Positions 18,168 to 26,863 of a stretch of 64,000 nt of DNA are shown one piece after another; within the stretch, counting starts at the first letter, position 1, and every line of letters begins with the position of its first letter. The notes below the pieces were generated by a model. The model ran no database searches. It saw only the letters and a list, made by a program, of their open reading frames with translations, and was not told where the DNA came from. The DNA is from SKHV01 sp963678565. GTDB taxonomy: Bacteria; Bacteroidota; Bacteroidia; Bacteroidales; Prolixibacteraceae. A program made the translations under genes and the position numbers. Where the stretch lies: positions 2,294,001-2,358,000 of the forward strand of contig OY782875.1 of NCBI GenBank assembly GCA_963678565.1, in the 5' to 3' direction.

Positions 18168-18662
18168 TTATTTCTTAATATAGCTAATATCAATTCTTTT
18201 AAATTCGGATTCCAAGTCAAGTGCAAGTCTTACTATGTTGGAACCTACCAATGTTATTTTCTGCTCCCAAGGGTGACCAAACCACATATTTTAGAAATCT
18301 GTTGTGATGAAAATATAATAATCACCGTCTGGGATGAGTTCTGGTGTGAACAATCCTTTTTCTTTGAATCCGACATGTGGATTAAACTTGAAACATTCGT
18401 GTTACCAATCAATTGCATAAATTAAATCATTTGGTTGGCATATATACAATATTAACTTTTCTCCTAATTCAATGAACTTGTCGTAATAATCATCTGGATA
18501 ATCAAGCCATATTTTAAATATATCCAGTTTTAAATAGGGTAAATCTGTTTGAATTGCAGGAAATATGTTAACACTTGGTTTGAAATTGAAATCTGCGTAG
18601 AATTTATCCCAAATCAGATTATACTCTTTATCTGAAAGTTTTTGCCAATTCATTTTTTCCAA
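18168..18662 (-). pseudogene. DUF2716 family pseudogene with two in-frame stops
   Basis: The 5' part (18402-18662) encodes MNWQKLSDKEYNLIWDKFYADFNFKPS, typical of DUF2716, and ends in IYAIDW followed by TAA. The same frame continues after the stop (HECFKFNPHVGF, LIPDGDYYIFITTDF, a second TAA at 18291-18293, then NMWFGHPWEQKITLVG) and ends at 18168, giving the usual length of about 165 residues. The first TAA sits where a Gln codon is expected. Other genes here use TAA as stop, so this is decay, not recoding. Confidence 0.78.
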
Positions 18663-18723
18663 TGAAACTTAATTTATTATCACGTTACTTTAGTTTGCAG
18701 GTCGCTCTTTTAATTAAACACAA

Positions 18724-18845
18724 CGGTAAATTATATGTTGTCGTAGTGGATTGCGGGTGATTGTCTGTCCGTGAGGACTGAGACAATCAGGCGGAAATCC
18801 GAGCTACGCATACCACAGAAACCGCTATGCAATATATAAAATGTT
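18724..18845 (-). repeat. attC-like repeat, type D
   Basis: Inner hairpin GATTGTCTGTC/GACTGAGACAATC; outer arms TATATGTTGTCGTAGTGG-like. It is the attC of the ImmA/IrrE cassette. Confidence 0.83.
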
Positions 18846-18969
18846 AGCGTTTCGTGTTTGTTTCTTCTGTCTGTATGCGATTGGGAAAGCAAACTTTTTG
18901 ACTGGTTTTGGTTGTGTGATAGCTTGTGCGACCAGGCAAAGTGTTTGATTTGGCATTGGGTTTTTGAGA
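18846..18969. other. Non-coding end of the ImmA/IrrE cassette
   Basis: About 120 bases between the stop of the peptidase gene and the repeat, longer than in most cassettes. I see no gene and no clear hairpin. Confidence 0.4.
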
Positions 18970-19770
18970 CTATTGCTCCCATATCACACTAATAATTGTT
19001 TTGTATTGTTTTGTCGGAATACAATATTCACAAAATTGAATATCCCGCTCTTCATCATTTAAAATACACCAAGTTGATTTAAATATTGGTTGTGTCTTTT
19101 CCTTGCCGGTGTATATGAAATCATAATTGGCCTCAATATATTCTCTTGCTACGGAGTCTTCTGGAGGCGGAAGTTTTGTAATGTCTTTTATCCAATAATT
19201 CCAACTTGAAGATTTATCCCAATATTTAACTTCCCCATTATAAATGAAAACAACAAGTAAAGGGTGTAAATCAAGTTTCATAAAACGGAATATTGTCGAA
19301 GTAATACTTGTCTTAAATCTTTCGGACATATATTTTACTAAATCATGTGAAAATGGTTTTCCAAAAGCTTCCTTTCGGAAAATCTGTTCAGGCATTAACA
19401 ACTCAGCAGCAAAATCATTTGCCTCCCATTCTTGTAATCCTTTTTTTAACTGATCTTCTGTACTTTTAAACCAATTTAAGGTGTTAGAATTTTCATTGTG
19501 CACTTCGATTCTTTCATGCATTAGAAAATGACCAACTTCGTGAGCAATAGTAAAGCGTTTTTTTGATTCGTATGGGATTTGAGAGTTCACTTTTATTAGA
19601 GTCTTAAATTTACCCCTAACAATTTTACCATCTGAATTTTTTAATTCTTCTTCAATTAGCGTTGCACCTAGACCTGATACAAACAGTTTCATTGAAAGAT
19701 TAGTAATCTCATCAAATCCTATTTCGTTTAATAATTTTTTTGCTCTGATACTGCCGTTACAATTCTTCAT
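18970..19770 (-). CDS. ImmA/IrrE-family metallopeptidase
   Basis: 266 residues from the ATG of MKNCNGSIRAKKLLNEIG. HEVGHFLMH is the zinc HExxH-type motif of ImmA/IrrE/DUF955, and EWEANDFAAELLMPE supplies the downstream Glu helix typical of the family. Such proteases usually cut a repressor or regulator. It is the third gene of an operon: its start overlaps the end of the 135-aa gene by 14 bases, and a sigma-like gene is first. The neighbouring proteins are the likely target; inference. Confidence 0.88.
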   Translation of the reverse strand: MKNCNGSIRAKKLLNEIGFDEITNLSMKLFVSGLGATLIEEELKNSDGKIVRGKFKTLIKVNSQIPYESKKRFTIAHEVGHFLMHERIEVHNENSNTLNWFKSTEDQLKKGLQEWEANDFAAELLMPEQIFRKEAFGKPFSHDLVKYMSERFKTSITSTIFRFMKLDLHPLLVVFIYNGEVKYWDKSSSWNYWIKDITKLPPPEDSVAREYIEANYDFIYTGKEKTQPIFKSTWCILNDEERDIQFCEYCIPTKQYKTIISVIWEQ

Positions 19771-20164
19771 CGTTTTCAAGTTTCTCAAGTATATCAAGGA
19801 GGTTATGGTCTTTGATTAACTCTTTAATTTCATCTGATGATAGTTTGTCTAAGTTTCTATGTCCAAAAGCAAGTTGGTTTGATGCAACTAAATTTTTCAG
19901 ATAACTAATAGGTTTGTCTATATTTTGACTAATTGCATCTTGAAAGTATTTAGCTACTTTATCTAATAAAATTTCATCTTTTTGAGAATTTATATATCCT
20001 CCCATCGCAAAATTCATTTGCTTGAAACCTTTATCAGCGACATTACTTATATCTCTCAAATCATACCCTGAATTTTCAAGAAAAGAATCAATAGCTGAAC
20101 TATCTCCACTTTTTAAAGAAGCAAGTATGTATTCGTCCATTTTATTTATTAATTCTTTTTTCAT
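19757..20164 (-). CDS. Hypothetical partner of the sigma-like and ImmA/IrrE genes
   Basis: 135 residues, helical and acidic (DEYILASLKSGDSSAIDSFL; DHNLLDILEKLENDEEL). No known motif. It overlaps the sigma-like gene by four bases (ATGA) and the peptidase by 14, so the three are translationally coupled. It could be an anti-sigma-type or adaptor protein; this is inference from position. Confidence 0.6.
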   Translation of the reverse strand: MKKELINKMDEYILASLKSGDSSAIDSFLENSGYDLRDISNVADKGFKQMNFAMGGYINSQKDEILLDKVAKYFQDAISQNIDKPISYLKNLVASNQLAFGHRNLDKLSSDEIKELIKDHNLLDILEKLENDEEL

Positions 20165-20760
20165 TGTTTCAAATTTTTAATGTGTTCTCGTAATGCTGGA
20201 ATCTTCCTATCCAGCTTCTTTTTGATGTTTGTCGCTTCTTGTTCGGTAATTCCAAACTCTTTTGCAATATCAGCTCTTTTCATTCCATGTACCACGTAAG
20301 GCTCAAATAAAAGAATTTCATCATCAGATGCTCCTATTTTCGACAAAAATTCTGTTGAAAATTTGAGAAGTTCCTCATAGTTGTCATTTTCAACTTGTGC
20401 AAAGTTCTGTTTTTCAATATCAGAGTCAGTTAAAATAGTTTTACCAAGTTCCTTTTCAATAGTGTTGTAAATATGACTATCAAGTGAACTAAATATCTGA
20501 CTTTTGAAATCAGGAAAATCGGTTTTATTCCAATTCCTCCCACTATCATTTTTAATAAAAGAAAACATTAATTCTGAAATCATGTCTTCTACCATTATGC
20601 CCCTGAATCCTCTGTTTAAATCATACTTGATATTGAATTTGGTATTGATTCTATATATCGAGTACCTTATTAAAATGTCATAAAATTCAGAGGTTAGCTC
20701 TTTTTGAATTGCTTTCTGCACTTCAATGTTTGTTGCTAGTATTTTGTCTTTAACCTCCAT
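20161..20760 (-). CDS. Sigma factor-like DNA-binding protein
   Basis: 199 residues. The C-terminal helix-turn-helix (MKRADIAKEFGITEQEATNIKKKLDRKI) looks like sigma region 4, and the N-terminal part (DMISELMFSFIKN, DFKSQIFSSLDSHIYNTIEKELG) resembles region 2 of ECF-type factors, but the match is weak. It is the first gene of the operon with the 135-aa protein and the ImmA/IrrE peptidase. It may control its own cassette or the divergent small genes at 20861 and 21047. Confidence 0.65.
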   Translation of the reverse strand: MEVKDKILATNIEVQKAIQKELTSEFYDILIRYSIYRINTKFNIKYDLNRGFRGIMVEDMISELMFSFIKNDSGRNWNKTDFPDFKSQIFSSLDSHIYNTIEKELGKTILTDSDIEKQNFAQVENDNYEELLKFSTEFLSKIGASDDEILLFEPYVVHGMKRADIAKEFGITEQEATNIKKKLDRKIPALREHIKNLKQ

Positions 20761-20860
20761 TTGTTTATAAATGCTTCTTTTTTATATTTTTTTTCCATTC
20801 GATGGAAATTTTTAATCCTTTCTCAGCATTAGCTTATGTAAACAATTAAAATTTCAAATT

Positions 20861-20992
20861 ATGTCTAAGACATCAAAGAGAGTTAGAGATGCTCGAACAG
20901 GACAATTTGTTCCTCAAAGAGAGGCAACAAGACGACCAGCAACTACGGTTACAGAAAAAGTAAAGGTCGGTCCAACAAAAAAACGTAGTTAG
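20861..20992 (+). CDS. Small basic protein
   Basis: 43 residues, beginning MSKTSKRVRDARTGQFVPQ, rich in Arg, Lys and Thr. It is one of only two plausible plus-strand genes in the array and is divergent from the sigma-like operon, 100 bases from it. It resembles the small conserved basic ORFs found beside ImmA/IrrE genes. Function unknown. Confidence 0.55.
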   Translation: MSKTSKRVRDARTGQFVPQREATRRPATTVTEKVKVGPTKKRS

Positions 20993-21046
20993 TAAACGTT
21001 CAACATTTACAGTTGAACAAGTTGTTAAACTTTTAAATCTTGTATT

Positions 21047-21187
21047 ATGTACACAACTGGAGAAAAACCCGGAAAGGGGCGCTACCAATGCGTAAAATGT
21101 GGAGAAATAATCAGACTTGATGATGATTCTGATACTCTTCCTCCATGTCCACGGTGTAATGGCACCAAATGGAATAAAGTTGGCTAG
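21047..21187 (+). CDS. Small zinc-ribbon protein
   Basis: 46 residues with CVKCG and CPRC knuckles 22 residues apart, and an acidic link (RLDDDSDTLPP). It starts MYTTGEKPGKGRYQ and ends TKWNKVG, the pattern of small rubredoxin-like zinc ribbons. It follows the 43-aa gene by 54 bases on the plus strand, still inside the ImmA/IrrE cassette. Confidence 0.65.
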   Translation: MYTTGEKPGKGRYQCVKCGEIIRLDDDSDTLPPCPRCNGTKWNKVG

Positions 21188-21370
21188 TTGAAAGGGCTGT
21201 TTCATAATTGAGGCAGTCCTTTTGTTTTTTGCTCCGTGCTGAAGGCAAGAAATAGCTCTTTTGCAAGCTGAAGTTTTAGCTTGTGTGTCGGGGCTTGTAA
21301 ATGTGCTATTTGTGCGTTGGATTTTCATAGTTTTTATTGTTGTTTCGCACCGTCAATTTACATGAACGCT

Positions 21371-21495
21371 AACGGTCACTTGTATGTGGTCGGGCGGGAT
21401 TTCGAAAAGAAATCGTGTCAGACCCGCAGGAAAGTGGGCGCGAGGTCTGACTTGTCAGACCGCCAAGACCCCCGCCTGCCATATTACAATTTGTT
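21371..21495 (-). repeat. attC-like repeat, type E
   Basis: Arms TTGTATGTGGTCGGGCGGG and CCCGCCTGCCATATTACAA, with inner GGTCTGAC/GTCAGACC pairing. It is the attC of the gene-poor cassette at its right. Confidence 0.84.
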
Positions 21496-21973
21496 AGCGC
21501 CAGGTTTTTATAATTCATCGTCAGTTTGTTAACAGTATAAAAGTATCATTTTCTGCACAATAGTTTTAAATAACCACGTTTGTTTTTCTTCTTTTTCTTT
21601 AACCCCCAAAAGTCAGAGTTGCTGGTGGGGAAGAGGTAACCACCGGCGGTTGCTTTGTTGAAACGTGCACAAACCCAGTCCGGATTTTGGTTGCTGACGG
21701 AAAACTTGCATGCACCGGCTGTTCTTGCCAATTATAATAGCTACCAAGTACCAAACTGCCCAATCGCCCCTGTCTTGTAACTTCGGGTTGTTTCTCCAAA
21801 ATACAACACAGTCAGAGAGCGAAACAAATAAGGTAAATTCTCAGACCGTGAAAATTGGCAATTGCACTAAACTTTGCTTAGCAAGTTTTACGACAGCAAT
21901 TTTGGAGCGAGTAAAAAAACAAAGAACGGACAATCTGGATAACCAATAACTTCTTCATTTAAACTTGGCGCTT
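21496..21973 (-). other. Cassette without a confident gene
   Basis: About 480 bases. Minus-strand frames give ARTAGACKFSVSNQNPDW and then FNKATAGGYLFPTS followed by an Asp-Phe-Trp-Gly stretch, which read like the end of a real protein, but the frame has no plausible start and is interrupted. The base composition is richer in GC than its neighbours. It is probably a decayed gene; I name no family. Confidence 0.45.
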
Positions 21974-22097
21974 AACGTTTAATTGTATGAGTAGTGGCAG
22001 ATTGCGTGGTAGTTTCCTGTCAAACCGCTACGCAGTTTGAGCGGGCTACAAACCTTGATATTTACCACATTACCTGCCATTACTTATACAAAGTGTT
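21974..22097 (-). repeat. attC-like repeat, type B
   Basis: Arms TTGTATGAGTAGTGGCAG and CTGCCATTACTTATACAA. The stop codon of the membrane protein gene lies inside its right core site (GCATAAC). Confidence 0.87.
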
Positions 22098-22602
22098 ATG
22101 CAGCGTTTTTCATTTCTATTATTATTTTGGTCAAATAAAGTGTTATTATTGTCAGAGAAGGATACCATGAAATAACCTGAAGTGACAGAAAAGCTCGAAA
22201 GAAACTTTTGATTTTCAGCCAGATGTCTATTTTTGTATCTCTTAAATCTCGAAATTCGTATTTCATTATTTTCTTCTCAAGTTTTTTATAGTCTTTTTCC
22301 ATAAAAATCATTTCTAATTTTCTCAAATCAATAAGTAAATTACGCATGACGCTTCTTTCGGCAACTTCTAGAATCATAAATATACTTAGAATTAAAATTG
22401 GGATATAGTAAAGAATCGTACTCGCCTTTGTTAAATCAGTAGCAATAATGAATCCTAAATATGCAGATAACAATGTGATAGTCCAAGCTCTAAAAGAAAA
22501 TACAATATTTGTTTCTCTTCCATAAACAGTAAAGAGGCTTTCATAATCTTTTATTACAAGTTCTTTTTTTATTTCAAAAGTTTTTGGGTCAGTATTTTTC
22601 AT
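22096..22602 (-). CDS. Multi-helix membrane protein paired with radical SAM gene
   Basis: 168 residues. Hydrophobic segments are at about 37-57 (FSFRAWTITLLSAYLGFIIAT), 66-84 (YYIPILILSIFMILEVA) and 145-163 (WYPSLTIITLYLTKIII), with a charged loop between the second and third. No family is recognised; the layout resembles SLATT-type pore proteins of conflict systems. It starts 12 bases after the radical SAM gene and ends in the core site, so both form one two-gene cassette. Confidence 0.65.
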   Translation of the reverse strand: MKNTDPKTFEIKKELVIKDYESLFTVYGRETNIVFSFRAWTITLLSAYLGFIIATDLTKASTILYYIPILILSIFMILEVAERSVMRNLLIDLRKLEMIFMEKDYKKLEKKIMKYEFRDLRDTKIDIWLKIKSFFRAFLSLQVISWYPSLTIITLYLTKIIIEMKNAA

Positions 22603-22613
22603 TTTTCGAAAAG

Positions 22614-23771
22614 TTAAAAGAATATATCCAAGTTATTGTTACTTTTTTCAATTATCCATTTCTCAACTAACTCAGCTTCGTTTTGCGGTAGTTTATTAAA
22701 CCATTCTAATCTATTGTTTGATTTTATAAAACGACACGTCGGGCAAGAAGAAATTGGGACGTTATGACCTTGTTTAATTTGTCTTTTTAATAATAAATAG
22801 TCGTCCTCAAACTTCCAAAAAGCAGAGCTTTCCTTCTTTGTCGATTGTTGACCACAAATAAAACACCCTTTATTTGCTCGAACTTTTAATGTATTTGAAT
22901 TTTTTACGATTTCACACATTGATTTTGATGAACTATCTGTTTTGTAAGAAAGTATATCTTCAATTAAATCAGTTGTGTTATATCTTGAATCGTTACTGGT
23001 TTTTTTTAATAAGCCATAAAAAGATTTATAATTATCTAATTCAAAATCTAAATCAATAATGCCATTAATGTGTTTCAATAAAGGTCGCATTTGGATACTA
23101 TCAATTGGCAGATTCTCAAATCGCTCAATGATTGAAGATAGTTGCTCTGGGTAATGTGGATTGACAATAATACCAACACGAATATTACATATGAAACTAA
23201 ATTTATTCTTTATTCTTATGAGTTTATTTATGTTTCTCCATACTTGTTCATTAATTTCAACTTGTCTTTTTGATGTATTGAAAGTATTGTAGGACACCCT
23301 AAAATAGTGGCAATATTTCAAAATAGAAATAATTTTTTCGTCAGATAACTCATACCCATTACTTATTATTCCTAATTTGACTTTATTCGAAATATTTTCT
23401 ATTAGTTCTCCAAATGATTTTTTCTGATTTGTCCATAAAGTCGGTTCTCCGCCACCACACAAAGTTATTGTTTGGACACCCACACGTTTTAAGAAATCAA
23501 TTAGATTAATTGCATTATAATAATCAATGTCATTTTTGTCTCTAACATTTTGAAATGTACAATCAGGACAGGCTAAATTGCACCTATCGGTTAGATCCAT
23601 TTCCACTGTCATCCTTTTCCTTACATCTGGGTGGAAGATTTTATGATGTGTAGTTGGAGCTAATTCTAACGGATTGATTAAGTCTTTAAAGGTTTTATAT
23701 AATTCATTTCCTGAGAAAGTGGAATTATAAAAATCCATCAGAATAGTATTTATTTTTTTTGCTTCTATCAC
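22614..23771 (-). CDS. Radical SAM protein
   Basis: 385 residues. CNLACPDC (Cys64, Cys68, Cys71) is the cluster motif, LCGGGEP at 104-110 the SAM-binding motif. The C-terminal third has a cysteine-rich segment (KGCFICGQQ and SSCPTCRF) that may hold a second cluster or zinc. It is not a viperin by eye, since the CxxxCxxC context differs. It is the first gene of a cassette with a membrane protein. The substrate is unknown. Confidence 0.83.
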   Translation of the reverse strand: MIEAKKINTILMDFYNSTFSGNELYKTFKDLINPLELAPTTHHKIFHPDVRKRMTVEMDLTDRCNLACPDCTFQNVRDKNDIDYYNAINLIDFLKRVGVQTITLCGGGEPTLWTNQKKSFGELIENISNKVKLGIISNGYELSDEKIISILKYCHYFRVSYNTFNTSKRQVEINEQVWRNINKLIRIKNKFSFICNIRVGIIVNPHYPEQLSSIIERFENLPIDSIQMRPLLKHINGIIDLDFELDNYKSFYGLLKKTSNDSRYNTTDLIEDILSYKTDSSSKSMCEIVKNSNTLKVRANKGCFICGQQSTKKESSAFWKFEDDYLLLKRQIKQGHNVPISSCPTCRFIKSNNRLEWFNKLPQNEAELVEKWIIEKSNNNLDIFF

Positions 23772-23803
23772 TAAGTGTTATTTGTAGGTTCAAAATGCTG
23801 CAT

Positions 23804-23928
23804 AACGGAAAATTGTATGTTGCGTAGCGGATTACGGTGCGATTGTCTGTCCGTGAGGACAAGGACAATCGGGGCGAGAATCCGCCCCACGCATACCGCT
23901 GCAACCGCTATGAAATATACAAAATGTT
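23804..23928 (-). repeat. attC-like repeat, type D
   Basis: Type D, close to the repeat at the left edge of the window, with inner GATTGTCTGTCC/GGACAATC pairing. It is the attC of the Fic cassette. Confidence 0.85.
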
Positions 23929-23939
23929 AACATTAGTTT

Positions 23940-24896
23940 TTATTTGAATTTGTATTTGGTAAGTCTTTTATCTCCTTCCTTTTCAATGATTCCATTGTCA
24001 ACCGCATTTTTTAAATCTCGGCTCGCTGTAGCTGGAGATATATTTTTATATGCTCTTAAGTAGTCCTGTCGCGAAAATTCCTTTGCTCCGATTAAGTCTT
24101 TAAAATGAATAATTCTGTCGTTATCTGTTAAGCTTATTCTTTGTGATTTGAGTAACTCCTCCAATGAATCTTTTATGATCGAGAGCATGAACTCAATAAA
24201 AGCAGTTGATGTTCCTTGGCTGTCAGATTTACCTAGTACGTTATAATAATCTTGCTGTTTTTCTTTAATTAATGTTTCTATTGGTAGAAATTCAAAAATT
24301 GGAGAGTACTCCTTTAAAATCATTGTTTGCCAAAGTCTTCCCATACGTCCATTGCCGTCTATAAATGGATGAATAAATTCAAACTCATAATGGAATACGC
24401 AACTTTTAATTAAAAGTAGGTCATTGTCGTTTTTTAGGTAATTAAACAGGTCATTCATTAGTGGTTTGACCATTTCACCTGGAGGTGCAAGATGTGCCAG
24501 TTCACTACCTTTTACAATACCAACCGATGTAGCTCGCAGTTTGCCTGCATTATCGATTAGATTTTTCATTAAAATTTGATGTGCATCACAAAGAGACTTT
24601 AGTGAATATGTTTTAAACTCGTTAAGGCTATCGTAAACTGCAATTGCATTCTTAACTTCGATAATATCTTTTTGTGGTGCAAGTATTCGTTTGTTGTCTA
24701 ATAAATCAGTAATCTGTTCTACAGTAAGTGTATTTCCTTCAATTTCGAGAGATGATTGAATTGTTTTTATCCTATTTTTTTTTCGTAATTCAGTTGGCTG
24801 TTTTGATAAATGAGCAGCATTTATTTCACCAATTTTTTCTGAAATAGAAGCAACTAGTGCCAGAATATTATTTGTTATTTCGTAAGGTGGTTTCAT
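23940..24896 (-). CDS. Fic-family protein with winged-helix tail
   Basis: 318 residues. HPFIDGNGRMGRL is the Fic catalytic motif (HPFx[D/E]GNGR), which transfers AMP or another nucleotide part to a target protein. SSLEIEGN near the N-terminus is the inhibitory helix motif [S/T]xxxE[G/N], so this is a self-inhibited class II Fic. The last 50 residues (DYLRAYKNISPATASRDLKN) form a winged helix. It is the only gene in its cassette. No antitoxin gene is needed in this class. Confidence 0.92.
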   Translation of the reverse strand: MKPPYEITNNILALVASISEKIGEINAAHLSKQPTELRKKNRIKTIQSSLEIEGNTLTVEQITDLLDNKRILAPQKDIIEVKNAIAVYDSLNEFKTYSLKSLCDAHQILMKNLIDNAGKLRATSVGIVKGSELAHLAPPGEMVKPLMNDLFNYLKNDNDLLLIKSCVFHYEFEFIHPFIDGNGRMGRLWQTMILKEYSPIFEFLPIETLIKEKQQDYYNVLGKSDSQGTSTAFIEFMLSIIKDSLEELLKSQRISLTDNDRIIHFKDLIGAKEFSRQDYLRAYKNISPATASRDLKNAVDNGIIEKEGDKRLTKYKFK

Positions 24897-24981
24897 AATC
24901 TAAACTATTTGATAATGTCATATGATACTATCAAAGATAGCCTTTACAAATGGAAAACCTGCTATAATTTAAATTAATGTT

Positions 24982-25104
24982 AACGGTAAATTGTAAGTGG
25001 CGTAGCCGATTGCGTGCTACTTTCCTGTCAAACCGAGATAATGTTGATGCGGGTTACAAGGCTTCAAATACGCACAGTCTCGGCTATGAAATTTACAAAA
25101 TGTT
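24982..25104 (-). repeat. attC-like repeat, type B-like
   Basis: Arms TTGTAAGTGGCGTAGCCGA and TCGGCTATGAAATTTACAA pair; both differ from type B on both strands. It is the attC of the exported-protein cassette at its right. Confidence 0.82.
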
Positions 25105-25987
25105 AGCGGCTGCGATTATTATTCTCTATTATGTTTTCAATCAATGTAACTATCTCTTTTTGTGCTTTTTCTATAATATTTTGATTCATTTCTGAATTAT
25201 AACATCGGCCATATTCATTAAAAGCTTCTTTTTCAAGAATTATATCTTGTATATTATACTCTTGATTAGTCAAACCAGGGTTATTCTTTTTATATGCATC
25301 AAGTTTTTCTTTTTTATTAAGCGAAGCACTTTCCCAAATTGAATCACACTCATTTAATTTTATTTCAAGAAAATTAGGTCGTAATATGTAAATATGATTT
25401 TTGATATTCCAAATTGCATAAACAGTCTTTTGTTGAAGGTAATATGGGTCTTGAGATTCCAATGCTATCACGAAATATAATTTTTCTATATTGGCAAATG
25501 GTGTAATCTCTGTCGACCAGATTCCGCTAACTGACGCATCTGCAAGTAATGAATGAAAAATGCGACCTAAATCTGTAGTGTTCAGTTTTTCAAAATTATA
25601 GTAACCGTTACCATAGTTGTCTAAAAGCTTTTTGGTTGTATATGTTATGGTGTATGAATCGCTAATAACTTGAAGTCCGTCTAATTTGTCGTAACCTAAT
25701 TCAGGGATGAGTGTTTCCAAAGAGCTTGTACTATTAATAAATGTGTTCTCCAATGGATGGTTTTGTAATGCTTTTTTTAGTAACAGATTCAAACTGTCAA
25801 GGTATACATCATTCCTTTTGTAAAGATTTGGGTCATCGTAATTAATATTCGTATTTATTTCTGAATCTAAGCTATTCTTGGCTTTGAGGTAATAGTCTTC
25901 ATCTATTTCGGTCTCTGACTTTCTTTCCTGACAAAAGCATAATGTACTCGAAAGAAGAATTACTGTTATTAATTTAATCAATTTCAT
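25103..25987 (-). CDS. Exported hypothetical protein
   Basis: 294 residues. The N-terminus LIKLITVILLSSTLCFCQ is a signal sequence, possibly of a lipoprotein. The rest is mixed alpha/beta with no known motif; the segment LYFVIALESQDPYYLQQKTVYAIW is probably buried strand and helix. The C-terminus (AQKEIVTLIENIIENNNRSR) runs into the repeat. Sole gene of its cassette; function unknown. Confidence 0.6.
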   Translation of the reverse strand: MKLIKLITVILLSSTLCFCQERKSETEIDEDYYLKAKNSLDSEINTNINYDDPNLYKRNDVYLDSLNLLLKKALQNHPLENTFINSTSSLETLIPELGYDKLDGLQVISDSYTITYTTKKLLDNYGNGYYNFEKLNTTDLGRIFHSLLADASVSGIWSTEITPFANIEKLYFVIALESQDPYYLQQKTVYAIWNIKNHIYILRPNFLEIKLNECDSIWESASLNKKEKLDAYKKNNPGLTNQEYNIQDIILEKEAFNEYGRCYNSEMNQNIIEKAQKEIVTLIENIIENNNRSR

Positions 25988-26030
25988 AAGGATTGTTTTC
26001 GATTATAGGTGCTGTATTTTCGTTGCCGCT

Positions 26031-26155
26031 AACGGAAAATTGTATGTTGTCGGTGCGGAATTCGAAGAGCGTTTTTGTCGACCGACAAAAATGCTAGAGA
26101 AAGGAGCAGAGGCAACAAGTTTAGCAGCTCACCGTACTGCAATATACAAATTGTT
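26031..26155 (-). repeat. attC-like repeat, type A
   Basis: Type A; the attC of gene-less copy 5. Confidence 0.87.
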
Positions 26156-26725
26156 ACAAGCAGTTAATAAAAAACTGCCTACAACTTATTTTATGTATGG
26201 TAACTAAAAGTTGTGTGCAGGCGAGCTTTTTTGTTTGATTTTTATACTTACGTTTTTAAAATATTTACACTTAGCTTGTAAAAACAAATAGTTGATTCTA
26301 AAAAGCTAAAGTGCCACAACAAATAAGTGTTGTTTGTTTATTTATCGACTAAAAGATTAAACAACCAAGAAGGAACTACGATTAAGAGCTTTAAAAAGCG
26401 CGGGGCGAACTTGTCCACAAGCGCAAGGCCGTTTTTAGCTTTGAATGAAACTGCGGAATAAAGTTGCTCTTTAATTAAACTTGATTTTAAGTTTATAAAA
26501 AGTGCTGAACATGAAATAGAGTAGGGCGACTTAATTTATTATTTGTAATTGGACTTGTCTTAAACGTAAACAATAATTTGTTTGCAGCTAAAAGCAACAA
26601 AGTACTGAATGCATACAGAATAAATGTTATACTAAATTAAGTTGCCCGACAAAGATTAAAAGTTGAAAAGAGCAATTTCTCAGACAAAACTTAGAGCAGC
26701 AATTACAAAAAAACTAATTGCTTGT
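26156..26725 (-). repeat. Gene-less cassette body, copy 5 of 7
   Basis: Same body as at 1572, bounded by GTTACAAGC and GCTTGTAAC, with its own set of substitutions and the conserved hairpin. Confidence 0.8.
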
Positions 26726-26848
26726 AACGGTAAATTGTATGAGTAGTGGCAGATTGCGTGGTAATTTCCTCTCAAACCGCTACGCAGTTTGAGCGGCTAT
26801 AAACCTTAAAATTTACTACTTTTCCTGCCATTACTTATACAAAATGTT
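26726..26848 (-). repeat. attC-like repeat, type B
   Basis: Arms TTGTATGAGTAGTGGCAG and CTGCCATTACTTATACAA. It is the attC of the lipoprotein cassette at its right. Confidence 0.86.
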
Positions 26849-26863
26849 GTATGCCGTATTTTA

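Noticed and set aside
18402..18662. Intact 86-residue protein
   Set aside because: The frame continues with family-like sequence past the stop and has a second stop, so it is the 5' part of a pseudogene.
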